53,128 bases of DNA from Promethearchaeota archaeon (lineage in GTDB: Archaea; Asgardarchaeota; Lokiarchaeia; Sigynarchaeales; SOKP01): contig WJIN01000314.1 in the NCBI GenBank assembly GCA_014730295.1, positions 1 through 53,128 of the forward strand, given 5' to 3'. This document shows, in pieces, positions 16,823 through 27,440 of the stretch. The notes beneath the pieces were generated by a model. It saw nothing but the letters and a program-made list of their open reading frames with translations. It was not told the origin of the DNA and did not search any database. Position 1 is the stretch's first letter. Every line of letters begins with the position of its first letter. A program made the position numbers and the translations under genes.

Positions 16823-18755
16823 AATTCCCCTCATCTTCCATAAATAATGGAACAAGTTCTCCCTTTTGGTCATCCCATAGTCCAAGGTCGGTCACCTTAG
16901 GTCCTGGTACTGAAGGAAGTGAAAATACTACAAAATGTAAGAGCGGATTCGAAGAATCTAAGCCGAGGATATCCAATGCCTTTCTATATTGCGTAATCGA
17001 ATTTGAGATATTTTTAATCGGGGCATCCGACATCAATCCCCCGATCGGTAGTGGAATATGAGCTAATTTATTTCCATTTTTGTAGGCTGTAATTCCCCCT
17101 TTAGATTTAATAATAGATTTAGCTGCTAATAGCATATCATTCGGATTAGAACCGATTATTGTAAAATTATGGGAATCGTGAGCAACTGTACTGGCGATTG
17201 CACCATTTTCAACGGAAAATCCTTTAATAAGCCCCTTAACCGCTTTATCGGATTTACCGTATCGATTTATTACACAAATCATCGTATACCCAGAGGTATC
17301 TAGTGCTCCGTTTGCTATTGGAATATCCTCTTGAGAAAGCATTGGTAGAGGCAATGTGGATTTTTCAGGTACTTCCAAAATTCTGGTACGTATCGTTTGT
17401 TTATCGGTTTTAGGACTGTGGATAAGAAATGTATTCTCAGTTATTTGCGGAACATCAATAGTTTTTAATGCTTCAAGTGGTATCTTAGCTTTTGGAATGG
17501 AAGATATGCATTTACCTTCTTTTGCAACAATATTCCCCTCATTTATAACAATATCAACATCAAATTTTTTCAAGCGTCCGTTTAAAAGTATGACATCAGC
17601 CACCATACCTGGAGCAATAGCACCCAAAAGTGACATATCTTTAACACCTTCTCGAGCAAGTCTTTGAGCGTTATTTAAAGTGGCGAATCTAATAGCATCA
17701 ATTGGATCTAATCCATATCCCACTAACTCTTTAATTACACCGATCATTGCACCATCTTCCATCAATTCATCAAGCCATACGTCATCACTGGTAATCCCGA
17801 TGGCATCTTTATATCTAAGCTTTTTTACAGATTCCACTAATAACCCACCTAAATCTGAGAGTGGAGTTTTCAGTAGAATTCTCATTCCATAATCTAATTT
17901 AATCCTTAGTTCGGGTCCGATGTTCTCATGATCGCTAGTATCTCCCAAGGCAGTTAAGTAAGCATTTAATGTTGAATGGTCGAGCTGGCGCATCTTCTTA
18001 ATTAATATTTTAGTCGGTACACTGTTGAAATGTGTCCCTTTTGTTATTTTCGAGCCAATTAAACCTAAATAAACTCCAATCTTTTCTTTGAAACTCAGCA
18101 TCTCAAAAGCCTGTGATAAATCCAGAAGTGGAAAATGAGCGTCTCTCGGGATATTATTTTTCCAACCTGTTTTAATAATATCAGTCAAGATTGGATCACC
18201 TGAGACAATATCATCGATGCTCATCAATTCTCCAAGTTTGGAAGCACCCAATTCTATCATTTTTGTGACTTGATCTGCACGAATATCCGCTCCAGATGAT
18301 TCTGCATCCCTTTTTGATGGAACACAGGTAGGAGCGTCAAAAAAGATTCTTACAGGGAGATCTTGCGAATTATTTTTCATTAAATTAAAACCTTCGATCC
18401 CCATAACATTTACGATTTCATGAGGATCCGCAAATATCGTCCCCGTCCCTTGTGCAGCAATAATTTCTGAATATGAATTAGGCAGGATCATAGAACTTTC
18501 TATATGTACATGAGGATCGATAAATGACGGAATAGCGATTTTTCCCTCCCCATTAATATTTTCATTGGCTTTAAGACTTTCATCAAACAATCCTACAATA
18601 AAACCTTTGTGAATCCCGATGTCTCCCTCTAAAATTTCTCCTGTAATTACATTAAGAATTTCAATTTTTCGGATCGCTATATCTAAAGGTAATTCTCCCC
18701 GAGCCGCCTTAAGAAGCTCATCAAAATTGGAAATACGCCTATCTAAAAGACTCAT
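16821..18755 (-). CDS. ade: adenine deaminase
   Basis: The 644-residue amidohydrolase converts adenine to hypoxanthine and ammonia in purine salvage. The first metal motif is FIDPHVHIESSMI (H82, H84), followed by the family signature TGTIFADPHEIVNVMG. Other family blocks are VLIDRG-like DDVWLDELMEDG, ATLNNAQRLA and the C-terminal domain with VAHDSHNFTIIGSN, where the DSHN motif is typical of AdeC. The length is close to the usual 550-600 with a few extra residues at the N-terminus (LLDRRISNFDELLKAARGEL). It is monocistronic with its own upstream region (18756-18842) and follows no operon partner. The cytosolic enzyme is usually Mn or Fe dependent. Confidence 0.92.
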   Translation of the reverse strand: MSLLDRRISNFDELLKAARGELPLDIAIRKIEILNVITGEILEGDIGIHKGFIVGLFDESLKANENINGEGKIAIPSFIDPHVHIESSMILPNSYSEIIAAQGTGTIFADPHEIVNVMGIEGFNLMKNNSQDLPVRIFFDAPTCVPSKRDAESSGADIRADQVTKMIELGASKLGELMSIDDIVSGDPILTDIIKTGWKNNIPRDAHFPLLDLSQAFEMLSFKEKIGVYLGLIGSKITKGTHFNSVPTKILIKKMRQLDHSTLNAYLTALGDTSDHENIGPELRIKLDYGMRILLKTPLSDLGGLLVESVKKLRYKDAIGITSDDVWLDELMEDGAMIGVIKELVGYGLDPIDAIRFATLNNAQRLAREGVKDMSLLGAIAPGMVADVILLNGRLKKFDVDIVINEGNIVAKEGKCISSIPKAKIPLEALKTIDVPQITENTFLIHSPKTDKQTIRTRILEVPEKSTLPLPMLSQEDIPIANGALDTSGYTMICVINRYGKSDKAVKGLIKGFSVENGAIASTVAHDSHNFTIIGSNPNDMLLAAKSIIKSKGGITAYKNGNKLAHIPLPIGGLMSDAPIKNISNSITQYRKALDILGLDSSNPLLHFVVFSLPSVPGPKVTDLGLWDDQKGELVPLFMEDEGN

Positions 18756-18842
18756 TTTATATCGATTTAAAAGTGTAATTGTTGGTATAAAACTCTATTT
18801 GCATTCTAGTACAAATAGCTAATTAAATCTTAATGCTTAAAT

Positions 18843-21800
18843 CTAAAACAAGTTAACTAAAAATTGGAGGTAGAAAATCAAAAGTGTAATTATCAAGATG
18901 ATTATAAAAAACAGAGTTAAGTAAAATCTCCATTTTATTGATATTCCCTCTTTCTTTTCTTGATAATAGACATAAGGCAAAAAAATCGCACCTAAAATAG
19001 TCAATGATAGGAATAATGCGAGTAAATAAAATTCCATACCGATATAATTGAAGATGATTCCTAAAGTGCCCGCCCATATCGATGATAAATAGATGATTCT
19101 ATATTTTAATAGAAGATTTGGTTCAAGATTTTTGCTTATCTGCGCGATAACAAAATAAATGAGAAATATTACTATACCAAATCCCAGTAATGAGGAACTA
19201 ACCAGATTTAATCCTAAATAAAAAAATGTCAAGATAAAAATCAAACCTCCTATACAAACACTAATTAGTTTCCAAAGAATCACCCAATTCTGTTTAATAA
19301 ATACTTTTACTTTTTCTAATAATAATTCGATATGAAGTTTTAATGAATGTATAAATTGGGCTATTCTATCTATAAATTTATTAAAAAAATCTTTTAAAAT
19401 CTCCAATAAGAACACAAAGGGAAATACTAATATAGAAATGATGAATAGTGAAAGACTGATTGCGAGTGAATAATATGTTAGCTGATAGGTTATCTGAAAT
19501 AACAATGTGCTACTTAATAAAAATAGGACAGTCCAAGAAAGAAATCCCATTTTGGAGCTTCTTTGAAACAGATCTAAAATAATTATATAAAAAGCGAAAA
19601 GTACCAAAAAAGAGAGATTTAAACTAAGAAATATGGTTACCAAGCTATATAGTGGCCTAATATAGACTTCCAAGAGAATGAAGAGATCCAAACATAGAAG
19701 ATGGACAAAGATTAAAGAACTATAGTGGCTAAGTTTTTTCTGGAAATTTTCTCCTATAAAATACGAGATATTATTAAAAAATCGTAGAATGCCTAAAAAT
19801 ATGATAAGGGAGAGAAGGAGGAGATTGTAATTCAAAACTAAGTCTGATGAAAAGAAATAGAGTGGAAAGGTGATAAGATCTAAATATAGAATTCCAAATA
19901 ATATCCTCTTGATATTTAATTCATTTTTTCTAATAAAACCTAAAAATTTAGAAAGGAAAAGAAAAACAAATAATTCCAAATCAATTAAAAGAATGACAAA
20001 TGGGATGCTAATAACTGACAAATTATACAAGAATAGAAAAAAGAGATTAAAGAGGAAAATATTTGAATCAACCATAATAATTATCCAAGCTATTAGTCTT
20101 AGATGCTTCCTAAGATGCCCTAAAAATTGAAAAAAAAACTCATCAATATATGTAAAAGCGAATAGAATTAAACTTAGAATGAGAAGCTGAGAGAGAAAGT
20201 CTAATAGAAATAAGATCTCTTGTATTAAGTATAATATTGAGAGGTACCACGATATTGCTAATACTATATTTATCTTTTCATATATTTTGACAAATCCTTT
20301 TGAATTGAAACCACTTTCAGAATCCATTTTAGATTTCCAGATTTTTTGTCGATAGTCATAAAAGAGATAATTGGCTAAGAGCAACATACTTATAAAGAAG
20401 ATAATGGTTAACTTTAGAAGGATGAGAGAGAGATATACATATTTTAACAGCACAATTGAACCAAGCACGGAGAGACTAATAACTGATGGTGCTAATAGAG
20501 CTCTAGACACATTTTCATCTAATTCATTGAATACCGTTATATCTAAAATCAAACTGGAGATTAAAATTAGATTTACGACTAATAATGATTCTTGTATTCC
20601 TAAGAAATTTGAGATGAAGAAATAAGAAACAACTAAAATTTGTATATATATAGCATAAGAGAGATAATTCAAAACCTTTTTTATAGGAGTTGAGAATTTT
20701 TCCCTCAAAGCAAAAATATTCGTATTATTTATCGAAATATAAAGAAGGAATAATTCTAATAACAAAACTATATTGATTAAGAAGAGACTTACGAGATTAT
20801 AGATAGTAAATATAATCATCAAATTGATGGGCAAAAATATAATAACACCGGTTAGAAAGAGATCTTTTGCAATTTTGTATGTAGATTTTATTTTATAAGC
20901 TATAATCGAACTCAAAACAAAGCCAGTAATGGAGAAATATAATAAAATGATGAGTATATAATACATAATGTTTGTCTGTAATTTTACTAATAGAAATACA
21001 GTAAAATCACTTATAGATAATGAAATAAGCGAACATACTGAGATTAAACTCAATATACTAAAAAATAATTCAAAAAGATTTATAATTCGGCTTTTTCCAA
21101 AACCTAAAATAGTTTCAGCTACTTTAAGCGTTATAAGATTCAATATAGCGAAAGAAGTAACAAAGATTCCAATTGCTAATGGTAAAAATAATACCGAAAA
21201 ATCAACTAATAAGAATAAAATTAGAGATGGGGTTAAATAACTTAATAGAGATAATAAGCAAAATCCAAATCGTAACTTTAATCTTAGCTCTAATAATTTG
21301 ATGCTATAAAAGTCAATTAGAAGTTCAAATAAAAATAAAATGACGATGAGGTGGGAAAGATAGATAATATTGTAGAGCAATTCTATATTTAAAAGTAATA
21401 CTCCCAGAAAAAAAGACAATGAAATAATTAGGGTACTATAGAATATTAAGCCAAAACAAGTAGTGTATCTTTCTGCAGATTTAACACCTATTACATCACT
21501 ATTTATTCTGAAGTAATAGATAACTAAAATATTCATAATTGAAACGAAGAGAACAAACAGAAAGATTTGATATAGAAGTATTGGAGAGGAAATATAGGCA
21601 AATATCAGAGAAAGAAATATTACATTTGAAATAAAACAAATTAAATTTGTCTCTTTAATTAGTTTGAGGTTAGAAAGATAATTATAGAGATCATATTTAT
21701 TTTCTTGGGGCTTAATATATTTCTTTCCTAAATTAATCATCAATTGAAAAGTAATAATATACACGACCACCCAAACTAATAAAGGAACCTCTCGAATTAA

Positions 21801-24800
21801 TAATAGATGATTAAATGCACTAAGTGATAAAAAAGCTAACGGAATTGGATATAAGAAGAATAAAATAAACCTAAATCTATATAAAATCCGATGTATAAAA
21901 AGTATATTGATGATTGTAAATATACTCATTAAAATCCATACTCTTTCCGCCATATATATTGCTGCTAGGAATATAGCTGCCAGAGATACACTTAATCCGA
22001 GGGGCAACCAAATATTTCTAACCTTTATTTTCCATACCAAATATCCAAAATGATTAAAAAGCAATATAGAACCAAAGAAGATTGAAAACGCAAAGAAAAT
22101 AGCAAAAATATGGTAGCCGGGTATTAGACTAAAGCTAAAATAAACGAGAAATGAACTATTTACTACAAAAATAAGCGATATAACGAACTTCATTATTGGC
22201 TGGTTAATCTTTAAGTATTTTGAGCTTAATAAACCTCCCGCAATAATTATGAAGGTTAAATTAAGCGAGATGAAAGGATTTATAATAATTATAAGTAAGA
22301 TAGAGAATATAACCAGAAATAACCCACCAAATATTATAAAATATGAGATAATCAAAATAATTCCATAGGATCTTACATTAGGAAACAATGAATAAATCAT
22401 TAAGAATACACCCGCAACAATTAGCGTCAATCCAATAATCCAGTCGATATTAAGAGCTAGGGTATAGAACAAGTAGCTAACAAAACCTACATTAATAGAT
22501 GCTAATAAAAACCACATTAATGAAAAAAGTTTCCAAAATTTTACTCTCCAAAGAATTGGCATTAAAAGGAAGAGAGATAGGATTCCGAAAAATAAACGTG
22601 AAAGAATAAAATTCTCGATAAACAAATTTTGGCTGATCCAATATGTTAAAGCTAATGATTCAGACCATATTACTAACAAAACGATATTAAAATACTGTTC
22701 TAATTTATGATATAAAACGGGTAAATAAAAGAGGGAAAATATAACTACCGTTATTATGAGCGAACCGTTTATATCTAAAAGCCCAAAAAGACTTAATGCT
22801 CCTGTTAATACATCTATCCCTCCAAAAAGATTATAGATAAGATAAAAATTGATTAGAGGAACAAATAACCATATCCACCATCCAATTTTCCAAATTACCC
22901 ATGAGATTTCCCACTGATAAATTCCAATGGAGATGTAAAATAGAACTATGGTGAGATTGAGCATTATAATAATTAGGATCGGATTAGAATATAGAAATCC
23001 GAAATATGAAATTAAAAGTGTATAAATAAACCCCGGTACAAAAATAATAAAGGAACCTAAAGCTATCAAAAAGAAGATTTTTCTTAATGAATAAGGGAGC
23101 TCGTTAAACAATATAACAAAACAAATACTTGTAATAGCAGTAGTTAAGCTGAAAGTAAGAATTGTATTATAAAATTGATACTCTGGGTTAATGAAAAGAA
23201 ATGTATAGGATATCCAGCTGCTCAGATTAAACATCAATAGTAAAACTCCCGGTCTTATGAACCATTTGTATTTTTCATTCCCTCTTAGATAAAAATCAAA
23301 TCCCAACAGGAAAAATAAAACTAAAATCGATATTGTAATCTGATAGATTAGAAAAATATCAGAAAAACTGAATAAAGAGAGGAAAATAGCTAGTGAGATT
23401 AAGGAGTAAATCGAGTATCGTTCTATGAAGTTCTCAACTTCTGAATATATCGCAATTGAGAGCGCAAGTATAATAATAAGGTTTATTATATAAAGTATTA
23501 TTTGAAAACCAAATGGTAGGCTTAAAACCAATCCTAAGACACCGAGTAAATCGAAGAAAATGAAGGTTTTAGTTATACCTATTAGACTGAGTAATAGATA
23601 CATTTCAAATTTTCTAAAATGATTTTTAGGTCTTTCGTATAATAAAACTAAATACAAAATTAGAATTCCAAACAACAAAAATTCAGCTACATTAAACAAA
23701 ATGCTAAATAGAATAATATTCAGTTTAGCAAAGGTTAGATAATAGGCTTTAAGAAAAGATTTCCCCTCAATAATGCCAATTTTAGATTGTATTATAAATT
23801 CGATAATAAAAAAGTAAAGAAGACTTAGACCAATTGCAGAAGAAAGGTTCAGAGGGATACTTCCTATGAAAAACAGAGACCAGAAATTTTCTATATAGAG
23901 GTAGCTTAAAAGAGCAGTATTTAAGAGAAATATAATTGTTTGTGAATAATTACTTAACCATTCGATTTCATAATTTTCTTTACGCTTCTGGAACTTTAAC
24001 CTGAGGGGCACAAGAAGAATGAAAAATAACGCAACCAATACGACATATTTCATTATTTCTTGAAATTGATAGAAGGAAGTCAATAGGTTAGATAAGATGA
24101 TTATTGAACTTAGTATGGAGGATAAAATGAGGAAAATTCCATTAATATTGAACTGCTGGAAATTATAATATATTTTTTGTAGCACTGTCTTTATTTTGTC
24201 TTTTTGGGAAATATATTCATAATTTAACGTGTTATTGATAAACCAGAGAGTTATTATATTTAAGAGAAGAAATAGTAAGATAGGAATTGCTATTAAAAGT
24301 AAGTTTAAAAAAAGATTATATGCCATGAGAAAACCAGAGAAAAACTCTAAAATTATCAGACTTGAAATAATATTAATTGCAATGGAATCAAAGATTTGGA
24401 TATATTTTGATAGCGCGATTATTTTAGAGGATATTTTCGATTTTTGCCCAAAGATGTCAATAAATTTGATAAATACAAATAGGATTACCAAAGTAGGTAA
24501 GATTATGTGATAAACATTTACAAAATAGCCAACTTTTGCTAATTCCAGACCAATAAAAGTTGGGGTAGAAATAATGAATACAGATAAGAAGAGAGTGTTT
24601 ATTAGAATCAAATATTTTACGATATCCCTACTAAAAAGGGATTTTATATAAGAGAATCCAAGAGGAAGGAAAAGAAAGGTCGATGTAAGAATCAATGGTA
24701 TAATCAAACCAATAAAAAACCCGGATAATAAGCTATTTGAATAATAAAACACAGTTGTACCCGCGATAATACATTCAATTAGAACTTGGACTTTAAGGAT

Positions 24801-27257
24801 ATTATTGAAAATGTTTTCATCCAAATCTCTCTTTTTTACTACTATATAGAAGATTAACAAAATACCATAGAAAATATACAAACTGTAATTAATAGTGTTC
24901 ATAATGTCAAAATTCTGACCTGCTAAAACAACTTCCGCATTAAATAAGCCAGGAAAAGCAATAATTAGACCGGATAAGATAATATTGTTTATCCAGATCG
25001 AATTTATTATTAGCTTTTGATGATATTTCTTCCGTACGAGATAAATGAGAGCAAGATTAAATCCTATACAAAAAGAGAGCAATGGAACATTAAATATGTA
25101 TAGTGTATTTAAACTTAGTAAAAAAAATCCATAAAATAAGATTAAAGCGAAATAGAATAATACAGTAAAGTTTAGTAAAGTTTTGAAGGTTTCATTTTTG
25201 ATTTGATTTATCGAAAACCCTATATTTACTATAATTGCGCTTAACAAAAGTGATATGAAAATTGAAAGAAATAGATTTTGAAGAATAAAGAAATTCGAAA
25301 TTATCAAACTTAACGCGAAAAAACTGAGGGAAATCAATGCTAAATCAATAATACTAGCGTTCGAATAAAGATTCTCTGAGAATTTTTCTAAGTTATACCC
25401 ATATTTTAGCTGGAGTTGTATTAAACTGAACAAAATAGTAATATCCAAGAGAATTATACTAATTGAACTTATAAGCAGAATTATATCGTGGCTTAATATC
25501 CACGGAAAGGTTAGGCTAATAATGAAAATAAATAAAGACGAAATTAATCCCCAATTATAATAAAAATAGTAGATAGAAGGTTTTTTGATGATATTTAAAA
25601 TCGAATTAATATATGTAAAGATAATAAAAAGAATGAAGATTGAAACAATTGAAAAACACACTATTGGCAAAAAGATATCAACCGTAAGGAGGAAAAATAA
25701 ACGGTAATCAAGATATATAAAAATAAGCAAATTTAAAAGACCAAAGTTCAAGAATAGGACTTTTATGAATATCTCTCGCTTCTTTTCTCGAAAATAGACA
25801 GAATAAAGTCTATAAAATGATATGAGTAAGGTAAATAGGAATATGATTAAAAAAATAAAGATTCTGGAGATAAAAAGAATCTCAATATTTGATGTAAATA
25901 AAAGCTCTTGCGTTATAATGAGGGGATAAATGGAATAAGTTATCGAAAAGAATGCGATTATTGCGATAATATTCTGGATAATTAAGACATTTTCTTCTTT
26001 AAAACTATTACGCCGTTTGAATATTTCAAAGGTGAAATAAAGAGCGATAGTGAATATTGCGAGTTGAAACGGGACACTTAAGAGAGGTAAATAAAATGGA
26101 AGAATGAAAAACGATAGAATAAAGATGGGTGTGATTATTAAAGTGAAATAGAAGTATTTTAATAACCGTTCAGGAATATAATCAGATTTTCCTTCACGAT
26201 ATAGATCATAAAAAAAGAGGGGAAAAAAGAAAACTGAAACAATAATGAGTTCCATAAAATATAAAGCACCTACAATACCTAAAAATAGCAAAAGAGTCAT
26301 AATAAAATTGTAATTCTTATAGACCGTCCGCGATTTCTTTTTGGGTTGCTTTAATTTCCAAAAATAAAGTGATGAGACTAACCTTAATTTGACATATAGC
26401 AAACATAAACAAAGAATTAGTAATCCGTTACTAATTATTGAAAATAATTCTATGCTGGAAAATGATATTCGATAAATCAAATTTTGAGCTGGTATTAAAA
26501 TCATTATTCCGACAATCAGACTTTCAATGGACATAACAAATTTGTTCTTGAAGAATGTCAATTGTTTCCCCAAATAATTATCAGTTTTCTCATTTGGACT
26601 AAAAAATCCTCGTTCAGAATCGGTGGAAAACCATAAGTATAGCCAGAAAATAACATTTAATGTTAAAATCGCGCTGATTGAAGTAATCAAATAGGGAATA
26701 CTGAAAAGAAGTACAATCAGATGGATAAAATAATTCCCCAATAAAATAAGATTATGTGGTTCATTTATCCAAAACTTTACATTAATCCCATAGAATTTGT
26801 TCTCATCTGGTCTAAATAGTTCAATTGGTTTTTTATAAGTAAAATAGAAGATATACAGATTAATAATTCCATAATAGACTGCGGGAAGGAATTCTAAAAG
26901 CGGGGCCTTAGGAATAAGGAGTAGAAAAATCAAAGGAATTAGTAAGGATAATAAAGAAATACCAAAAACAAGAAAAAATCTGGCATTAAGATTGTTCTTT
27001 TGGTTATCAAATATTTGCTTGTTTCTGTATTGATCGTATTTTGTATAAAGCAATAATTGAGTAGCAACAAAAGGGAGGATGGAATATGCGATGGATATAT
27101 TAGTTCCCAACCCAAAATTCAACAATACAAAATAAAAAATTACGAAAAGTATAGATGGAATTATAATCAGATAGAGAAAAAACCACCAAATCTTCCACAT
27201 AAAGTCAGTAATCTTTTCTAGTTTATCCTCTGAGGAATTATTCATTGGATTCTCCAA
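18843..27257 (-). CDS. giant polytopic membrane protein (2804 residues), function unknown
   Basis: A single uninterrupted frame of 8.4 kb encodes a protein that is almost continuously hydrophobic after a short cytoplasmic N-terminus (MENPMNNSSEDKLEKITDF). By eye it holds roughly 70-85 transmembrane helices, separated by short loops that often carry K/R/E clusters. Near the C-terminus, residues ~2380-2618 divide into units of about 62-64 residues. Each has a basic start (LRKHLR, RKNELNIKR, QKKLSHY), a first helix reaching a conserved D at unit position 18-19 (MVDSN, YLDLI, CLDLF) and a second helix. An amphipathic linker of about 40 residues (~2619-2660) precedes the last helices. There is no soluble domain, cysteine cluster or transporter signature. 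It is monocistronic. It is not recognised as any named family. Confidence 0.85.
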   Translation of the reverse strand: MENPMNNSSEDKLEKITDFMWKIWWFFLYLIIIPSILFVIFYFVLLNFGLGTNISIAYSILPFVATQLLLYTKYDQYRNKQIFDNQKNNLNARFFLVFGISLLSLLIPLIFLLLIPKAPLLEFLPAVYYGIINLYIFYFTYKKPIELFRPDENKFYGINVKFWINEPHNLILLGNYFIHLIVLLFSIPYLITSISAILTLNVIFWLYLWFSTDSERGFFSPNEKTDNYLGKQLTFFKNKFVMSIESLIVGIMILIPAQNLIYRISFSSIELFSIISNGLLILCLCLLYVKLRLVSSLYFWKLKQPKKKSRTVYKNYNFIMTLLLFLGIVGALYFMELIIVSVFFFPLFFYDLYREGKSDYIPERLLKYFYFTLIITPIFILSFFILPFYLPLLSVPFQLAIFTIALYFTFEIFKRRNSFKEENVLIIQNIIAIIAFFSITYSIYPLIITQELLFTSNIEILFISRIFIFLIIFLFTLLISFYRLYSVYFREKKREIFIKVLFLNFGLLNLLIFIYLDYRLFFLLTVDIFLPIVCFSIVSIFILFIIFTYINSILNIIKKPSIYYFYYNWGLISSLFIFIISLTFPWILSHDIILLISSISIILLDITILFSLIQLQLKYGYNLEKFSENLYSNASIIDLALISLSFFALSLIISNFFILQNLFLSIFISLLLSAIIVNIGFSINQIKNETFKTLLNFTVLFYFALILFYGFFLLSLNTLYIFNVPLLSFCIGFNLALIYLVRKKYHQKLIINSIWINNIILSGLIIAFPGLFNAEVVLAGQNFDIMNTINYSLYIFYGILLIFYIVVKKRDLDENIFNNILKVQVLIECIIAGTTVFYYSNSLLSGFFIGLIIPLILTSTFLFLPLGFSYIKSLFSRDIVKYLILINTLFLSVFIISTPTFIGLELAKVGYFVNVYHIILPTLVILFVFIKFIDIFGQKSKISSKIIALSKYIQIFDSIAINIISSLIILEFFSGFLMAYNLFLNLLLIAIPILLFLLLNIITLWFINNTLNYEYISQKDKIKTVLQKIYYNFQQFNINGIFLILSSILSSIIILSNLLTSFYQFQEIMKYVVLVALFFILLVPLRLKFQKRKENYEIEWLSNYSQTIIFLLNTALLSYLYIENFWSLFFIGSIPLNLSSAIGLSLLYFFIIEFIIQSKIGIIEGKSFLKAYYLTFAKLNIILFSILFNVAEFLLFGILILYLVLLYERPKNHFRKFEMYLLLSLIGITKTFIFFDLLGVLGLVLSLPFGFQIILYIINLIIILALSIAIYSEVENFIERYSIYSLISLAIFLSLFSFSDIFLIYQITISILVLFFLLGFDFYLRGNEKYKWFIRPGVLLLMFNLSSWISYTFLFINPEYQFYNTILTFSLTTAITSICFVILFNELPYSLRKIFFLIALGSFIIFVPGFIYTLLISYFGFLYSNPILIIIMLNLTIVLFYISIGIYQWEISWVIWKIGWWIWLFVPLINFYLIYNLFGGIDVLTGALSLFGLLDINGSLIITVVIFSLFYLPVLYHKLEQYFNIVLLVIWSESLALTYWISQNLFIENFILSRLFFGILSLFLLMPILWRVKFWKLFSLMWFLLASINVGFVSYLFYTLALNIDWIIGLTLIVAGVFLMIYSLFPNVRSYGIILIISYFIIFGGLFLVIFSILLIIIINPFISLNLTFIIIAGGLLSSKYLKINQPIMKFVISLIFVVNSSFLVYFSFSLIPGYHIFAIFFAFSIFFGSILLFNHFGYLVWKIKVRNIWLPLGLSVSLAAIFLAAIYMAERVWILMSIFTIINILFIHRILYRFRFILFFLYPIPLAFLSLSAFNHLLLIREVPLLVWVVVYIITFQLMINLGKKYIKPQENKYDLYNYLSNLKLIKETNLICFISNVIFLSLIFAYISSPILLYQIFLFVLFVSIMNILVIYYFRINSDVIGVKSAERYTTCFGLIFYSTLIISLSFFLGVLLLNIELLYNIIYLSHLIVILFLFELLIDFYSIKLLELRLKLRFGFCLLSLLSYLTPSLILFLLVDFSVLFLPLAIGIFVTSFAILNLITLKVAETILGFGKSRIINLFELFFSILSLISVCSLISLSISDFTVFLLVKLQTNIMYYILIILLYFSITGFVLSSIIAYKIKSTYKIAKDLFLTGVIIFLPINLMIIFTIYNLVSLFLINIVLLLELFLLYISINNTNIFALREKFSTPIKKVLNYLSYAIYIQILVVSYFFISNFLGIQESLLVVNLILISSLILDITVFNELDENVSRALLAPSVISLSVLGSIVLLKYVYLSLILLKLTIIFFISMLLLANYLFYDYRQKIWKSKMDSESGFNSKGFVKIYEKINIVLAISWYLSILYLIQEILFLLDFLSQLLILSLILFAFTYIDEFFFQFLGHLRKHLRLIAWIIIMVDSNIFLFNLFFLFLYNLSVISIPFVILLIDLELFVFLFLSKFLGFIRKNELNIKRILFGILYLDLITFPLYFFSSDLVLNYNLLLLSLIIFLGILRFFNNISYFIGENFQKKLSHYSSLIFVHLLCLDLFILLEVYIRPLYSLVTIFLSLNLSFLVLFAFYIIILDLFQRSSKMGFLSWTVLFLLSSTLLFQITYQLTYYSLAISLSLFIISILVFPFVFLLEILKDFFNKFIDRIAQFIHSLKLHIELLLEKVKVFIKQNWVILWKLISVCIGGLIFILTFFYLGLNLVSSSLLGFGIVIFLIYFVIAQISKNLEPNLLLKYRIIYLSSIWAGTLGIIFNYIGMEFYLLALFLSLTILGAIFLPYVYYQEKKEGISIKWRFYLTLFFIIILIITLLIFYLQFLVNLF
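19404..20120 (-). repeat. tandem two-helix protein repeats within the giant membrane gene
   Basis: This stretch encodes four consecutive hairpin units (residues ~2380-2441, 2442-2505, 2506-2567, 2568-2618). The first three line up by eye on a basic start, an L-x-D-L type position about 18-19 residues in, a polar break, and a second hydrophobic helix. DNA identity between units is low, so the repeats are old. Similar spacing of charged loops is seen elsewhere in the protein. Confidence 0.45.
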
Positions 27258-27440
27258 ATACGAACAATTTGAATATAGAACAAATATTCTCCTAAGCTAT
27301 TAAATCTTTTTATCAAATGAACTAACTAAGAATGAGTATTAAATAGTTTAGATCGATAATAAGATAATTTAGTAACTAATAAAAAATATGTAAAAATATA
27401 GAAAAATAAAGTTTTCTATATTATCGCAAGGGCTATTTAT

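Noticed and set aside
20371..21240. Rightward ORFs of 84-90 residues within the giant membrane gene
   Set aside because: They are antisense frames rich in Asn, Lys and Ile that follow from the hydrophobic coding on the other strand.
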